In this document: positions 45,206 through 56,275 of the stretch, piece by piece | Layout: each line of letters begins with the position of its first letter | Numbering within the stretch: the first letter of the stretch is position 1 | Assembly: GCA_015832175.1 (NCBI GenBank) | Contig: WJXW01000004.1 | Span: 2,480,001-2,544,000 of the forward strand | Source of the DNA: Paraphaeosphaeria minitans | Lineage: Eukaryota; Ascomycota; Dothideomycetes; Pleosporales; Didymosphaeriaceae | DNA length: 64,000 nt | Direction of reading: 5' to 3' | Made by a program: the position numbers and the translations under genes | Notes under the pieces: model-generated | Told to the model about the DNA's origin: nothing | The model's input: the letters and a program-made list of their open reading frames with translations, nothing else | The model's database searches: none

Positions 45206-47131
45206 TTAGTCAAGCAACACCCACCGCTTCTCGGCCGCTGATGGGCCAATACGTTGAGCAACATCTGTAAGTGTATTGGTGATAGCGTCCTTGGGCACCT
45301 TCGGAAACTTCTTCTTCAGAGCTTCGATCATTCCAATTTTTGTGAGATCAGAGCCAGCAACTTCTGCTTTGAAAGCGGGTAAGAGACTGGCATCAATCAT
45401 TCGCTTGGCCTTTCCAGGCTTTGCACCGAGTGCGGGAGACGGGCCGTTGAGAGTGTTTATGAGACCGCTAACGTTAACCGGGCGAGTGGTGAGTGGAAGA
45501 CGAGGTGGGTTCATTGATCCGCTGGACTGGTCGCCCTTGGTGAGTGCTTGGATAGACGCTCGAGAGGAGGGGACTTCGGGTGCCCAGTACGAGTCCGAGA
45601 AAGGATCGATAGGTGTTTGAGTTTCTGAGTCGAGTTAGTCCTAGCCCTGCCATGGCAACTCATCTTACTCACGTAGTAGGAAGCCCATCCTGAAGTCCTT
45701 GAAATCTGTTGAGATTGCGCCAGAGCCGTCGTTCAATCGAGATACACCGCGTGCGTCTTCCCAGCAAAGACCGGTGCTGACGGGCTCTTGGTCGCCATTG
45801 AGCAGCCGGCGCTTGACCTCTGGATCGTCCTCGTCGTCGAGGAAGCCATCTAGGTCCTCTTCGCCTTCCTCTTCGAGATCCTCTTCCCCTTCAGAATCAA
45901 GATCCTCACCCTCACCTGGCTCATCCCACTCGGCCTCTGAGTCGTAGTCGTAATTCAGGTCAGCAAGACCGCGAAAGGTTGGGTTTCGCGCAACCTTGCG
46001 CTCCTGCTCTGGGTCGTGATGCTTTGTGTAGGTTCCGAAGTAGGGCGGCCGAACATCCTCGCCGAAGTGCAGGTATTTCATAGAAACCTGCTTCAATAAG
46101 TCAAGCGGCTTCGTGTTGAGATCCTCGGTCAGATCGATTGGGTTGTAGGCTGAGCCATTGATGCGGTCGACAATTTCAGCCATTGATTTCGTCAGAAGGC
46201 CACGACGAAGCTTGGGAAAGATGGACGGAAGGGTTTCCATGGTCACAGGCTCCATCTCGACATCTTTGTGTGTTACGATGTTATCTAAGCGTGCCTGAGC
46301 AGCGGCCAGATCCTTCGGTGTGCTGTAAAACGCGTTCAGTGGCGCGAGAATGCCAGTCGGTGGGAGAGAGAATGGGAGGAAGACGCGTTCGTAGTCCGAC
46401 TGTGCATTCCGAGCTATAGCCTTCTGTGGTGATGGGGGCGTCGCGTTAGCAACAGCCTCGAAAGTGTCTGAAGATAACGATGTATGGCCAGTGGAGAGTT
46501 TCTTGACGGGCTCTACCATGGTATTACTCGTGGGCTCCGCGATGCTCTTGGGCTTAGAGAAGAACGCATTCAACCTCATCTGCGACTGAGTAATTGTCAG
46601 TAATCGTATTGTGGTGGTCGGCAGGACGTTACTCACTCGTTCTTTTTTCTTCTTTCCTTCCTCCTCTTGTTGCTGCTTGAGCTCCTTGGCGTGTTTCTTC
46701 TCTGCTTTCTCCTCATTCTTCTTGCGCTTCTCTTCGTCCCGCTGCGCCTTTTGGTCTGCCTTCAGCTTCTCCTCGGCTTCCTTTTGGACTTTCTTCTCAG
46801 CGCGTGCCTTGGCTTTGGAGTCTTTCTCTTTGGCATGTTCTTCTTTCTCCTGTTGTGTGACTTTCCTCCGCTTCGCCGATTGCTGGTCGTTGCTGAAAGC
46901 TGGCGCTGGTTGAGTTGTAGTAGGAGCGGCACTACGTGACGTGATGTGCGATCCGGCAGGGATCAACTTCAGTGGCGAGGGCGTCTGCAGCGAGGAAATT
47001 ACAGAAAGCGGTGTGGATGAGTTCGAAGGAGCATTGCGATTATGGTTTGAGACGAATGGCTCAGCATCGTCGTCGTGGGGACGTTTCTGAGGGGACGCGA
47101 GGATAACAGGAAGAGGAGTCGGAGCCTCCAT
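45206..47131 (-). CDS. Chromatin assembly factor 1 large subunit (p150/Cac1/Rlf2)
   Basis: Three exons on the minus strand: 47131-46637, 46585-45673 and 45624-45206, 608 residues. CAF-1 deposits newly made histones H3-H4 behind the replication fork. Seen in order: a long Lys/Glu KER helix (about residues 90-165: QQEKEEHAKEKDSKAKARAE, EKAEKKHAKELKQQQ); a PCNA-interaction box QMRLNAFF at 167-174; the conserved KYLHFGEDVRPPYFGTYTK and NPTFRGLADLNYDYDSEAEW block, followed by the acidic ED stretch; and a C-terminal winged helix (KKKFPKVPKDAITNTL, SAAEKRWVLLD). The first intron (46586-46636) is 51 nt, stop-free and in frame, so an unspliced form adds 17 residues just before the PIP box. Divergent from Spo11. 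Confidence 0.93.
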
Positions 47132-47673
47132 CGCTCTTCAAGGGCGGTTCGTAGACTAATGCGTGATTTCGGTGGGTTTGAGTACAGTAGAAATAGAGAT
47201 GGTGGCGTGTCTTGTCGATTGCGGGTGACGTGGATGGATGCGTGGTGAAGCAGCGACGCGTTCGGGACGCGTCGGGGCGGGCGCGTGATTCTCTTGGCGG
47301 GCGCCGGCTCGTGGGCCGTTTCGTCGACTGCGCGCACTTTGCTGCGGATTTGTGGTTGGTTCCCTCTTTAGGAATAGCGTGATGCACTCTCTCACACATT
47401 CTCTCCACCTTTGTTGGCATGTTCCATCCGAATAACTTTGAGCAAGTGCAGTGGGCCATTTTCGAGGGCTTGCACGTGCTCAGGACGTCTCGTTGCGCTC
47501 GAAGCAGAAGGAAGCGTGGAAGCGCCTTCCATCGGATCTCACCATGCTCAAACAGACTGCGACTAACAACCTCATAAACCTCTGCATGAGTGCAGAGGGT
47601 AACTTCACATTTCTGCCCATTGCAATGCCAATGCAACAGCGTTGTTGATGATTCTCGGCACACCGCACTCACA
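47132..47673. other. Divergent promoter, CAF-1 / Spo11
   Basis: 542 bp between two genes starting in opposite directions, one S-phase and one meiotic by family role. No motif I can name with confidence. Confidence 0.6.
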
Positions 47674-49400
47674 ATGGACGCTACCACAACGGATGCTACC
47701 ACAACGGATGCTACCACAATGGATGCTATTGTTGTTTCATATGCTGACGAGCTTCTCTTTGAGCCCTTCCTGCCATCGCCCCCGGGCAGCCAATCATGGG
47801 ATCCGTCAGAACAGAACTCAGACGATGATATATTACAGGATTACCTCGAAGACAGCCAGCTAAAATCGATCACGGGACTCGGCGAGGATGGCGAAGGTTC
47901 ACAAGAACCTGTTACATTGGTGCCGGACAGGTACTGCCTACCATCTCCAGCGATGGCGCATCTAACCAATCTAGGAACTGGGTCATTGGGAAAATAGAGG
48001 ATATGCTCGAAAGGATTGTCGATGGTTTGCTCGCAGAAAACGGGCAACTCACCATCAATCTGAAGACCCGCTCAGGACTCAGCCGACGGCAACAAGACAC
48101 AGGCTCAATCCCATCTCCAAAGGATATAGGGATCAACTATCCGGGAAGCAATGCACAAGATGCAAGACGGTTCAGTTGGTGGTTTCGCGGTCTAGCCTGC
48201 CTCAACTGACCCTTCGCAGCCGTCGTCGTCCGGATCCTGGAACTGATCCACGGCTGCCTCATTGACGATATCGTCATGACCAAACGGTATCCATGGATAG
48301 AACACCTGCCAATCTGATACCTCGACTAATCTTTGCAGTGACATATACTACAGACACCCTGACTTGTTCGGCAAACAGACCGTGGTAGACCGATATGTTG
48401 ACGACATTGCGTGCACTCTTGGGGTGCCGAGATCAGTTCTCAACGTGGTATGTGACGGACCGCTACGGTTGCAGCCTCCAGACGAGAGCTGACTGCGCAG
48501 ACCGCCGCAGCGAAGGGCTTGGTGGCAGGTAACTTTGTTCTGAGTCGAGCGGACGGAATTTCGATACGTGGGTTGAGCGAACCAGAGGTAATCTTGCAAT
48601 CGTATGCCCTCTACAGGTCTGACTCCTTTGCTAGGGCATATTGGTGCCCACAATACAAGCTAGCGACGTACTGGACATGTCAGCTATTCACTGGATCTTA
48701 GTTATCGAGAAGGAGGTGAGACTAACGGTAGCATCATCGTCCCAGCTCACGCATCTGCAGGCAACGTTTCGTTCCGTGCTTAGCTCGCCTCACTGGAAAG
48801 AGCTCGGCACACAAGGTCTCATTCTCACAGTGCGTAACGAAGGAAGTTGAAGATATCTGCTGACGATCATAGGCAAAAGGCTATCCCGATGTCGTATCGA
48901 GGAGATTTCTGCGTCACCTTGCTGACGATTTCCCGCACATCTCGATGCATGTCCTTGTCGACTTGGACCCAGATGGAATCCATATCATGTCAACGTACAA
49001 GCACGGTTCGCTCCGTCTCGCTCACGAGGACGTTGTGCATAGGGATACGCCCGGGGTAAACTTGCCGAATCTACAGTGGCTCGGTGTCCAGAGCCACGAC
49101 ATTGACCGAGCATCGGGTGACGAGGGTGGCACGACAACGGCTACTCTTGCCGATGCCCAAGGGGTCATGAAGCTGACGGCCAGGGATAGGAAGAAGGCGC
49201 ACCACATGCTGGAATGGGGCGTTTGTGGGGAACACGGCTCAGAGCCGGCGTGGCGGGCGGAGCTGCAACGCATGCTGATGCTGAATATCAAAGCGGAGAT
49301 GCAAATATTGGACGAGCTGGCTGGAGGCCTTGTCTCATGGTTGAGCAGCGGGCTAAAAGTGATGCAAAGCGGATCATCAGACGACGAGATAGTTTTTTGA
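47674..49400 (+). CDS. spo11: Spo11, meiotic DNA double-strand-break protein
   Basis: Eight exons: 47674-47930, 47975-48174, 48220-48286, 48339-48447, 48501-48587, 48635-48715, 48761-48829 and 48873-49400, 465 residues. All seven introns are 43-53 nt. Spo11 is the topoisomerase VI A-type transesterase that starts meiotic recombination. Catalytic region TKRDIYYRHPDLFGKQTVVD holds the active-site Tyr, most likely Tyr179, the second of the YY pair. Then VLNVTAAAKGLVAGNF, ILVPTIQASDV, WILVIEKEATFRSVL, AKGYPDVVSRRFLRHL and the Toprim metal site LVDLDPDGIHIMSTYKHGS. The C-terminal LQWLGV, KLTARDRKKAHHML and LNIKAEMQIL are also family-typical. The N-terminus carries three copies of a 15-bp repeat coding TDATT. 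Every splice keeps frame. Presence of Spo11 suggests sexual competence or recent loss of it. Confidence 0.95.
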
Positions 49401-49942
49401 GCAACAGATGGACTGTCGTTTGCCACTGTCACTGCAGAGAAGGTTCCAAGTCTCGATGCGAGTGCTGTAGCCACTACGCACACACTGCACATGGCCATCC
49501 CAATCGAGACAGCTCCACACGCTCTGGCACTGCAGCTCTTCGAAAGCAGCTCCTTGAAAGCAGCTCTCTATGCAGCTCTTCGGATGCAGCTGCTGTGGCG
49601 ACGTAGGTCTCTGGCGGATGCCTCGGAGCGACACTGGACGACAGAATTGAGTCGAACAAGGCGAATAAGGCGAACACGACATCAGAAGTACGACGCGAGT
49701 CCAGACATGTCAAGCATGGCGGCCAGTTGGCAGTGCAGCAAGTTCTCCGAAGAAGCGGTGGGACAGAGAGGGCGCCAAGGCTGGGATGGGATGCAACGAT
49801 GCAGTGACGGGCCAACACACACGGCGTTCCCACACTGCACACTGCACACTGCACACTGCAGCCGTCGTCGACACGAGACTCGACCTGTGTGCGAAGAGAC
49901 CATGCATGACTGACGCGCAGCTGCAAAATAGCGATTAGCACC
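49401..49942. other. Intergenic with short repeat
   Basis: 3' region of Spo11 and promoter of the next gene. About four CACACTGC copies at 49831-49862. No gene. Confidence 0.6.
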
Positions 49943-51409
49943 ATGCCCGACTTTGCCGCCAATTCACGCCCCGCAAGCAGTGCGCATGGAACACGCGGCG
50001 CCCCGCCGTCTTCTGGTGCTGCTCACAGTGTCCCTCCGCCTCTCCACGGTGCCGTTATTGAAGACTCCGCAACGGCTGCCACGCTCCCGCCCGCAGTGAC
50101 GCCCGCGACGACGACACGCCAGTCCGTCTCGCTAGGCGTGCTCTCGACGTTGTGGAGTGCCAGCAGCGGCGCGCCATCGCCCGTCGATGCACAGGAACAA
50201 CGGTTGCAAGACGTCGCCGCCAGCGCAGGCTCGGTGCCCAGTACGACCACCACCCTGACCAACACGCTGCCGCCTACCCAGAGTGCTGCCCTGCGCGCCC
50301 TCAATGCGCCCGCCTTCCAGTCCCACGCCTCGTCCACCCCCAACACCAAGTCAGCGATGTTGGCCAAGTCGGCCTCGAGCCGCACCACTCTGTCGAGCCA
50401 GCCCGTCGTGGTGCGCACCTACTCGGGCTCACGGCACAACTCGCGCAACTCGTCTGCCTTCCACTCGCCCCTTTATCCCACCATGAGTGCGCACGCATCC
50501 CAGAATCTCTCCGCCTTGTCGGCTGGACTGGCACGCCGCACCGAGAGGCTGCCGTCCATTGACGACTTCTCCTTCTCGGCCATCCTCCGTGCTGTCGACC
50601 CTGAGATCAGAGATGCTATTGACGCCATTGCCGACATCTGCGCCCGGAGCAGGCTAAGCCTGGCGGACGAGTACGACGCCCATCTTCCGCCACAAGGTGA
50701 GATCACCGGCACCCGACCAGCCTGGGCCGCCGGCGTGGGGGCTCTGGCGGGAAGAGGCCGCATAGCACGCATTGGCCAGGGCTGGGCCGCAGCCGACAGC
50801 ACATTGACGGCTGTGCCCGAAGCAAGCAGTTCCAACGAGAGGCTGGCTGGCGAGACCCGGGGCACACCGAGTACCAAGAAGAGGAGCCAGTCGGCGTATC
50901 GGAGCTTGAAGAGCGTCATCAGCGGCGGTAGCGCGAAGCAACCAGCCCGCAGCCACGCTGTACATCAGAGTGAAGTAGGTCCTTCTGATCAGACGGAAGA
51001 CGCGAAGCCTGGACCCGCCTGGGCTGTCCACCACTCGTCGGAAGACCGTCCCGTCATCACCGTCCCTTCTCCACAAGCTTCGAACCATCTCTCGCTCGAC
51101 ACTTCGTCGACCATCAAGGAGATTCCTGAAGGTGCCGAACGCAGACCATCACCACGGCCGCAGGCAGCCATCCCCAAAGCTGCCTTCTCGCATAGCCGTA
51201 ACGCATCGCTCAACAGCTTGGCTGCGTCTCGAGCGCGCTCAAGTACATTGTCTTCAATCGCAGCATGGTTTCCGTGGCCTCGACCAGCTGATACCAGGAC
51301 CAATGCCCCAACAGACCTCGCAAAGGCCGAGATTAGGCTGCGGCAAGTGTTGATGATAGCGCAAGAGTCTGCGCTTGGAAAAGGCCAGGGAGCCATGAAC
51401 CACGCCTAA
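49943..51409 (+). CDS. Disordered Ser/Ala-rich protein, unknown function
   Basis: Single exon, 488 residues, ATG at 49943 (MPDFAANSRPASSAHG). Low complexity for most of its length. A more ordered, probably conserved middle segment (about residues 208-245) reads RLPSIDDFSFSAILRAVDPE then IRDAIDAIADICARSRLSLA and DEYDAHLPPQGEI. A second ordered patch lies near the C-terminus (LAKAEIRLRQVLMIAQESAL). An SLAASRARSSTLSSIAAWFP stretch precedes it. The helical IDAIADICARSRLSLADEYDAH block is what an alignment would use. No named family recognised. Confidence 0.78.
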   Translation: MPDFAANSRPASSAHGTRGAPPSSGAAHSVPPPLHGAVIEDSATAATLPPAVTPATTTRQSVSLGVLSTLWSASSGAPSPVDAQEQRLQDVAASAGSVPSTTTTLTNTLPPTQSAALRALNAPAFQSHASSTPNTKSAMLAKSASSRTTLSSQPVVVRTYSGSRHNSRNSSAFHSPLYPTMSAHASQNLSALSAGLARRTERLPSIDDFSFSAILRAVDPEIRDAIDAIADICARSRLSLADEYDAHLPPQGEITGTRPAWAAGVGALAGRGRIARIGQGWAAADSTLTAVPEASSSNERLAGETRGTPSTKKRSQSAYRSLKSVISGGSAKQPARSHAVHQSEVGPSDQTEDAKPGPAWAVHHSSEDRPVITVPSPQASNHLSLDTSSTIKEIPEGAERRPSPRPQAAIPKAAFSHSRNASLNSLAASRARSSTLSSIAAWFPWPRPADTRTNAPTDLAKAEIRLRQVLMIAQESALGKGQGAMNHA

Positions 51410-52151
51410 AGGTGGGACGAGAGATGGGGTGGGCTTCGACACCATGTATGACCAACGTAGAGATACCCCGAGCCGAGAATCTCCATGTTGAAGCGGCGTT
51501 TTTGGGGGTATTCGTCGTCCTTTGCAGAATTGGCGAGGCAGGTCTGAAAGCTTTCGAGACGGAGTTATCACAACTTATGAAATAATGAATTACGACTTTG
51601 TGGACGGAGCATGTCGCTCAGCAATCATACCGTCGCTATGCGTGAGCCACAGCCTACCCTTCAGTCCCACGTATCGCGCATTTCGGCCCAATCCCCATCG
51701 CACAATACCCCCCATTCACCAACCGAGGGAACTTCTCAACAACACAGCTCCCGCCATACTGCTGCTTCACCAACAGCGTCACTCCGTGTCCCTCCCCATC
51801 CCGCATCAACCGGGGTACTGAATCGTACACAGTGGCCGACAATAAGAACGAGAACCGTGAACATCCACGCTGACCTATCAGAGAACAAGCCTACGGTTGT
51901 GTAATAGAGGGAGTCGATACAGGAGGAAGAGCGCGCCTACGTTCACGTTTTTACGTCATCTACGGTGGTACGTCACAGAGGCTGAGGCAGCAAGCGTTGC
52001 TGAGTGGAAGTAAACGTGACATTGAACCAGCTCGAGCAACGATGCACCCAGTCCGACCCCAATGATGATACTGGAAGCGACGTCAGCGCTCGCAGCCTAA
52101 CAGCGACATAACATAACCGTAACCAGTTCCACGACTAGACCACACCCAACA
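51410..52151. other. Convergent intergenic region
   Basis: 3' ends of the disordered-protein gene (+) and the 681-residue orphan gene (-). A 97-codon plus-strand frame (51611-51904) rich in Ser, His and Pro has no support. Confidence 0.55.
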
Positions 52152-54449
52152 TCAGTCAGCGCCCAGCGACATGGCAGATAGCCCGTCAGACACCGAGCTC
52201 GCACCACTCGGGCTGTTTAAGAAGAAGCTTTCATACTCCTTTGATTCCCGAGCCTCATCTGAGTCCAGCTTTAAATGCATCGATTTCTGGACGAACTCGT
52301 CGTAATTGCGACGAATGGTCGCCTGATCAGGATTCCAAGCTTCCTCGTGTGACAGCTCAAGGTCTTCGGGGCTGACTGGCGTCAGATTCTCCTCATTGGC
52401 TACGGTAGACGGGTCTGCTTCAACTGGCGAATCAGCCCGGTGAGCCCGTCCTGCGTGGTTGAACAATATGCGTTTCACACTGCCCTTCTTGCGAAGCGCA
52501 GGCATGACTCGTGACTTTCCGGTACTGGTAGTGTATGCACGAGATTTTGAGCCGTGTGCCGGTGCCGAATTGATGCAGGACTCTTTGGGTGGCGTCGACA
52601 ACCTGATAGCATAACCGGTTTGGGCTTCACCTACGCATGTGGTGGAGAGGTGTCCCAAATCTGTTCAGTCAGCGAAAAGTCGGTGCAGGAATGTGATCTA
52701 TGTTACGAACCATCCATGTGCTTATCAGTCCATGCATCGACCGGATCATTGTTCTCGTCGGTTACCAGATACATGGTGTCAGAGAGTGTGGACTGCACTG
52801 CTCCACTCGGCCAAATTCGTTGCCGTTTCGCTGTGAGTTCTCGAGTGCTCTCATCATCGAGTTCGAGCAAAGCAAACTGTGTCGATTTGAATGGTGTCAC
52901 GGCGATGAGCGAGCTTACCGGCATCTGTTCCTTTGCTTTTCGCTTGGTAGGTCTGTCGTCATAGTGTGCCCCCGAGTTCTTGTCTGTGAGCGTAATGCTG
53001 TTGATGTGCTCTTTCAGCGCAGCGCTTATGCGGGCGTTACTGTGCTTTTTGCATTCCGCAAAGGATGGACATCTGGGACTGATAACAGCCGAACTTGCTA
53101 CTGGTTCCGCTTTCGCTTCATTGATTCTACCCTGATTCATGACCGGGTGGTGCACAGCAGGGAGTTTTGATTCCGGTGACATGCTGTCCATCCGCCGTGA
53201 CAGTCTTAACGAAGTGTCGCCGCTTTGGAGTGACTTGTTCTGAATCACGACGGAGAGCTTGATGCTGTATCGGCTGGTACGCTGGAATCGGACTCCTGCA
53301 GGGAACTGCACTGTTCTCTTGGCTGTGAGAGTTGTTTCCAAGGTGGGACTTGCCGAGCTCGATTCGTCGACATGGGGTACAACGGCCTTGAACAGGTATG
53401 TGTGCCCTGCATCAGACGTTCTATTCTTACTATTAGCATAATGTGCGTTGATAGACAAAATTGCACAATGATTGTTCGTAGAATAACTTACTCAAAGGGC
53501 AAGCAGTGCGAATCGACCATAAAGTCAGCGTTGCCCGGAAAGACAGTAAAACGCGGCCCAGATGCATTGCCGCAGTCAGGCGAGCGCCATTTGGGGTGGA
53601 TCATGTATGACGCTCCGGGAGGCAGACTGTTCGGTAGATCGCTAAATTCGAGGTTTGGACGCTGCCAGATGACTTCGCCCACGACCGATGACATGAACGG
53701 CGAGAAGAGAAGGCTAATTTGTACGCAAGGACGAGAGCAAGTATCGATGAAACAATCGCGCGTACACACGAAATTATACGCAAAGCCAGGCAAGTCGCCA
53801 TTGGCCGAGGCCCACCCGCTCTCGGGTCGCTGGTCAAGCTTATCTAAATTATGTTAGGTCAACCTCTTCGTGAGAAGTGCAGACGTAGGTGTACATACCG
53901 AGATAGTAATGATTAAGCATCGTATGCACAAGATATTCCAGGTCTACGTCAACATAATGTGTAACCGTGAATGTGTCATCGTCGACAGCCGGTATCGTAG
54001 GAAGTAACTTGCGGACATTGTCTACGTGAATAGTCAGATGTTGCCTGCTTAACTCACTGCTGGAGTAGGACGAGCGCAATGTCGTGGGTTAACTCACCTG
54101 CGATTTGCTCTTCCAGCGCCTTGCGAAAAACAAGCTCCCAAGAAAGAATATCCTCCGCCTGTTTCATGTCGAGGCCTCTCCAGCAGGACACTGAGTCTAG
54201 ATGACTGATGGGAGAGTTGTCATTGAAATAGGAACGCCGTACTTCTGGACAGTAGACCTGGATAGCACTCGACCTGCCTTCTCCTTGTAGCCCTCCTAGC
54301 TGCAGTCCATTTGCCAACAGGTCCTTGTAGTATATGGATGACAGGCGGCCCATCGCTGAGTCGTAGCTTTCCGGTGTCGTCCGAGGGCTCGGCGGAGTAC
54401 AGGGATGTGCGTGCGTTGACACCGTGGAAGAAGACGCGTCATGAGACAT
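52152..54449 (-). CDS. Orphan multi-exon protein, 681 residues
   Basis: Five exons on the minus strand: 54449-54098, 54021-53899, 53843-53492, 53420-52711 and 52660-52152. Every junction keeps frame, and introns have normal GT..AG ends. The exon 3-4 join uses an acceptor at AAGAATAG with TGCTAAT before it. The N-terminal half looks folded: AMGRLSSIYYKDLLANGLQL, LDMKQAEDILSWELVFRKAL, YVDVDLEYLVHTMLNHYYLD, then a Cys-bearing part (NFVCTRDCFIDTCSRPCVQI) and GEVIWQRPNLEFSDLP. The C-terminal half is polar, with basic patches (DDRPTKRKAKEQ) and an acidic, helical stretch (SPEDLELSHEEAWNPDQATI). I recognise no domain. It lies 177 bp downstream of the PDK-type kinase on the same strand, with a separate start. 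Confidence 0.78.
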
Positions 54450-54626
54450 AGTGCGGGCTCGGTGATGATGATAATGGTAGACAAGAGGTAGTAATGGCGG
54501 ACAGGCCGCTTCTTGATCGTTTCAGCCGATTGTCGCTAGAGCAAGCAGTGCACGGGTGGTAGAGTGCAAGTGTTTGGGCTGCTGCGCGCCTACATCATCA
54601 GAAGATACATGTTCGGCAACTGCTTT

Positions 54627-56275
54627 CTAGATGGCGTCCATGCTTGCCCTTGTTGTCAACCTAAAACAATTAGCAGGTACTCTCCACAGCCACAGAATGC
54701 AAGCACGACTTACCGCTCGTCTTTGTTACCAAGCTTCGAGATCTGCAGGAAAGCATCGACACCGAAGCCCTCCAGGCTGTGTAATTCCAGACTGCCAGCC
54801 CAATATTCTAAACATATACACGTCAGACCATCATGTCTTGTCCGGCGGGAGAGATCTTACCTGCGTACACCCTTGACATGGGAAGGCCTATGCCGAGGCG
54901 AAGATCTGGTGGGCGGCTGGTGAGGCTCGACAGAGAAGAGCCTCCGTCATGCTTGTCATGGTCTTTCGAGGCTTGGGCCCCAGGCATTTTCAACTCTTGC
55001 AGGGTACCTAGTAATTTGGGTACACGTGCCAGATTCTGCAGTCGTTTTTGGTGTCTCGGACCTTTGCTGAAGCTCCATAGGTGAGGCAGAATCTCATTGG
55101 AAATGCCACCGCCCTGGTCGGATATCCTGATGAGTACATGCTGCGAAGTCTCGCAGATTAGCACCTCGATCGGTGGAGGCTTGACACCGTGGTACTTTCT
55201 TTTCTCAATGACGGCCTGTATTGAGTTCCGGATAAGCTCGCCGATGATGTACTCCAGGTGACTCTGGATATAAGGGAAGGTGGCATCGAGATGGCCTTCG
55301 ATATGGATGTCTGGGAGCTGTACGTGGGAGCCGTGTGCAGCCTTGATCAGCTCCTGCGTCGTCTTCCCGCAGCGCTCGACGATCTCCTTGGCGTTGCACT
55401 TGAGGAAGATTTCACCCACGGTATCGATGTGCGGGTCGTGCTCGGGCTGGTTCTGGGGGAAATGCCACGGGGAGTTGAAGGTGTCCGTGAGCGCCAGATG
55501 CTGCTCCGCAATGACGCGGCGAGAGATGCGCTGGCATTGTTAATTCACGTTGCCGGTTGGCAGGGCAGCAAGAAAGGTGAGCATACCGATCGCAGCATGG
55601 TGTTCATGAATTTGTCCGTCTCCTCGGGCCGCATCAGGCCACGCACTTCCAGCACACCGAGGGCCAGCCTGGGGATGACAGTCGCATGCTCTGTCAATGT
55701 CTCCTGCAGTATCTTGCAGTATCTCTCGTTATCATCGAGGGTGCGGATCTCTGGGACGCGGCGAAAACGCTCAAAGGCAGTGAGGTACAGTCCGTAGACG
55801 TGGGCGAGATGAGGGTTTGCCACGACAACATAGGGCAGTGTCTGGATGTCACGGAGGCGGTGGGCTATCCTGCAGGGCTTCAGCATGCATTCGCGCAGCA
55901 CGTCGGGAGGGTGTCAGTACCGCGTGGGCAGCTCCAAGCGGCAGTAGTTGGCGCCGTCGAGCAGGCGGGATTGGGTGAGGGTGCGGCCGAAGAAGGTCAG
56001 ACGGCGGAGGCTGATGGGCCTTGCCTCGCGCTGGACCCATCTACGAACATGTGTCAACCATGGCCAAGTCACGGCGAAGCGTGGACGTCGGGTGTGGCAT
56101 ACTCGTCCAGGGCAGATGACGGACGCCATGCGGGTGCGTGTGCAACGGCGGCGGCGGCGGCATGGGCAGCTCTTCGATGGCGCGGCGGGGACAGGAATTG
56201 CCACGGAGCTCTAGTCAAGCTTCCGCAGCGGTGTGCGGGCATCCAAGGGGCCATACGTGGGGTTGTCATGGACAT
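54627..56275 (-). CDS. Mitochondrial PDK/BCKDK-type protein kinase
   Basis: Six exons on the minus strand: 56275-56103, 56040-55921, 55869-55587, 55530-54861, 54807-54714 and 54660-54627, 457 residues. These kinases phosphorylate and switch off the mitochondrial pyruvate (or branched-chain 2-oxoacid) dehydrogenase E1 subunit. N-terminus: Arg-rich leader (MSMTTPRMAPWMPAHRCG), a likely mitochondrial presequence. Then ARPISLRRLTFFGRTL, LPTRIAHRLRDIQTLPYVVV, MLRSRISRRVIAEQHLALTD and the GHKL ATPase: N-box YIIGELIRNSIQAVIE, G1 ISDQGGGIS, G2 LGIGLPMSRVYAEYW, ending LQISKLGNKDERLTTRASMD. The last exon is only 34 nt. Splicing restores all conserved blocks. Whether it is the pyruvate (Pkp) or branched-chain enzyme is not settled. 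Confidence 0.93.

Noticed and set aside
51611..51904. 97-codon plus-strand ORF
   Set aside because: Low-complexity Ser/His/Pro sequence in a convergent intergenic gap, no support.
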